Both the position numbers and the translations under genes were made by a program. The notes under the pieces were generated by a model. It was not told the origin of the DNA and ran no database searches. It saw only the letters and a list, made by a program, of their open reading frames with translations. A stretch of 64,000 bases of DNA from Loripinus fragilis (lineage: Eukaryota; Mollusca; Bivalvia; Lucinida; Lucinidae), in NCBI GenBank assembly GCA_964019695.1, contig OZ026516.1:101742368-101806367 (forward strand). Direction: 5' to 3'. Of the stretch, positions 61,846-64,000 are shown one piece after another (within the stretch, counting starts at the first letter, position 1; each line of letters begins with the position of its first letter).

Positions 61846-64000
61846 TTAGGTAAAACGTTTGGTGTCAAGTATATACTTGTGAACATGTTCCAAAATTGCA
61901 ATGTTTGCTTCAAGTGATAGTGTTGAACTTCCAAAGAGGAGGAGACTTAGGGAAGGATTCTGGTAAGTAGTACAGGCATTCAAAAGAGTGTTGCGAGGCC
62001 CCTGGTAGAATCTGCAGTGAAAGAAGTAGTGCTGTGTATCTTCGATGCTTCCACATCGACATAGTGGGGATTCAGTAATATTTTTGTGAAAGAGGTCCAT
62101 ATTTAAAGAACTGCAGCCTGTACGTAAGCGTGCGTGAAGGATTTGGGCTTTCCTGGAACCACAGTAATAATAAGTTGGGACAGATTGAAGATCTTTCTTA
62201 AGGAAAGTTTTAAATGATGAGAGAGTGTTTAGCTGCCTTGCTTCCACTGGTAGGCTGTTCCATTGCCTAAGAGTCGATGGAAGAAAAGAATTATGATAGA
62301 GGCTAGTGTTAGACCTGATAGTATGAATGTCATTTGAGTTCCTAAGATTGTGATGAGAGATAGCGTTCACTTGCTGTGGAATTAAGGAAGACAGATATAC
62401 AGGTGTGAGTTGATTAAACATCTTATAAAAGAGGGTAATTTTATGATCCTGTCATCTTCTGTGCAGGGTCTGCCATCCAACTTCTTTATAAAGATTGTCT
62501 AAGGAAACGAGTTTTGTTGTGCCAGTAGTGATTCTCGCTGCTTCGTTTTGGATCTTGTCAAGTTCATTCTTTTCATACTGGGTGCAGTTATCCCATATTA
62601 CATCCCCATATTCAAGAAGTGGCCTGATAAATGTTAAATAAATAGTTTCAAGAGACTTGCGATCCAGCTTGAATTTGAGTTTGCGCATAATATGAATTCT
62701 GAACCAAGCTTTCTGCTTAATATAATCAATATGTTGATGCCAGCTGCAATCGTTAGAGAAGTATAAACCTAAATGTTTGTGAGTGGAAACTTCTTGAATT
62801 TGGACATTTTGCATATATAAAGGTGGATGAATTGGCTTATTGATTTTGCGAGAGATTAGAAGAGATTCGTTTTTGGAAGGGTTGAAAGTTACTAACCAGA
62901 TAGCAGCCCAACGAGAGAGTTTTTCAAGATCAGAATTAAGACAAAGAGCAGCTGTTGTAGGATTATCTACTATGATGAATAGACTAGTATCATCAGCAAA
63001 TAAACGGATATTGGATCCAATATTTTTAACAATATCGTTGATGTATAATAAAAACAATAGAGGGCCAAGTATAGAGCCTTGTGGCACGCCAGCTTTGATG
63101 TAAACCCATTCTGAGAGACTGCCTGGAAGCACTACACGTTGACGGCGTCCTGAGAGGTAGCTTTGAAACCATCTTAGGACGTCTCCTGAAACACCAGCAG
63201 CTTTAAGTTTGTAAATAAGTCCTTCATGCCATACACGATCAAAAGCTTTGCTAATGTCGCAGAAGACAGTCCGTACCTCTTTACCAGCATCAAGTGCTTC
63301 TGTGAAGATATGGTTTAAATATGCAAGTTGGTTAACAGTTGAGTCACCTGGGATGAAGCCTGATTGCAAGGAAGATAACATGTTATTGTCTTGGAGGTGA
63401 TTATAGAGATATTTAAAGACAAGTTTTTCAAATAATTTTGCTACAGAATTTAGCAGAGATATAGGCCTATAATTAGAAACAAGAGACAGGTCACCTTTCT
63501 TATGTACAGGGGTTACATTTGCATCTTTGTAGGGCGATGGGAATTTCCCTAAGGATAAGGATTTGTTGAAGAGAGAACACAGAGGTGATGATAGTTCGTG
63601 TGATAATTCCTTCAAAATGTGGTTACTGAGACCATCAGGACCAGATGCTTTGTCAGTTTTTAGAGTTCTAAGAATTTCTTCAACTTCTTGAGGATCAAAA
63701 GCTATACTGCTAAGACTTGTAAGATAAGAAGGTTCAGGTAGTTCTGGAAGGACAGCATTACTGTCGTCAAGAACTGTTTGCCCTTGAAAGTAATTATTAA
63801 AAAGATTTGCTTTTTCAAAGTCGTCTGTATATATGATCCCTTCAGATTCAATTGGAGGAATAGCAGAATTAAGGTTAGGGGATATAAAAGTTTTAAGCGT
63901 TGACCACCAGTCTTTAGAAGAGAGTGATTTAGATTTAAGCTTTTCAGCTATATTGTCATAGAATAGCTGCTTAGAGTTGCGAATCATTGTGTTAGTTTCA
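61846..64000 (-). pseudogene. CR1/jockey-group LINE ORF2, one in-frame stop, open at the window edge
   Basis: The frame is open from the window edge to TGA at 62452-62454 and then continues in the same frame to the stop at 61846. Numbering from the ATG at 63987: NYRPISLLN (172-180), CDISKAFDR (243-251), VPQGSILGPLLF (301-312), FADD (330-333), KHLG thumb region, and RPLLEYGDVIWDN. After the TGA: FLPSTLRQWNSLPVE, ILHARLRTGCSSLN and SPLCRCGSIEDTQHYFFHC, the usual LINE C-terminal cysteine motif. Reverse transcriptase copies the element RNA at the target site. The endonuclease half, if present, lies beyond the window. It sits in a TMF1 intron in the same orientation as TMF1. Confidence 0.88.

Noticed and set aside
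61580..61934. Frames of 69-82 codons on both strands just left of the LINE ORF
   Set aside because: AT-rich low-complexity sequence without motifs; probably LINE 3' UTR and flanking intron.

Overview
The window looks like gene-poor, repeat-rich DNA of a lophotrochozoan animal, most likely a bivalve mollusc. The evidence is AT-rich DNA with spliced genes, very abundant short palindromic (foldback) DNA transposons, tRNA-derived SINEs, LINE fragments, and elements whose core is a tandem array. No sequence name is given, so the organism call is an inference.

Two host genes are present and converge tail to tail. CFAP299 (cilia- and flagella-associated protein 299) is complete on the + strand: six exons from 4502 to 21645, whose reading phases join into a 238-residue protein. 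TMF1 (TATA element modulatory factor / ARA160, a Golgi golgin) is on the - strand. Eighteen exons between 61207 and 32191 join without a phase error into the C-terminal 617 residues and the stop; the N-terminal exons lie beyond the right edge. About 10.5 kb between the two stops contains no gene I can support.

Layout. 1-4250: upstream repeats and LINE scraps. 4250-4500: CFAP299 promoter. 4502-21645: CFAP299; intron 1 holds a decayed RNase H LINE, and 11.9-kb intron 2 holds a structure of about 7 kb bounded by inverted repeats. 21.7-32.2 kb: intergenic, with a hAT-like element, SINEs, foldback elements and a 2.8-kb composite tandem-repeat element that was itself invaded by a 1-kb transposon without a target duplication. 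32.2-61.2 kb: TMF1, whose introns carry a 190-bp satellite array split by a TIR element, a second composite element, a 5'-truncated LINE with a PHD-like finger, and dozens of foldback elements. 61.8-64 kb: a nearly intact CR1/jockey-group LINE ORF, running off the edge.

Repeat families named in the entries. A: starts CAGTAAAACC, TA target, about 200 bp. B: ends near GTTTAGATAAACAAA, centre GAGACGGTTCTTTTGAG. C: AGCAGACGAC arms with a GATCAGACTGCTCC centre. D: centre GCCCGACAAAATGTCGGGC. E: starts ATGAGCCGTGACATG, about 240 bp. F: starts CTGTAAATTCGG, TA target. G: CAGGCCTCAAG type ends. S1 and S2: two tRNA-derived SINE families. Edges of repeat copies were read by eye and are approximate unless a target duplication is stated.
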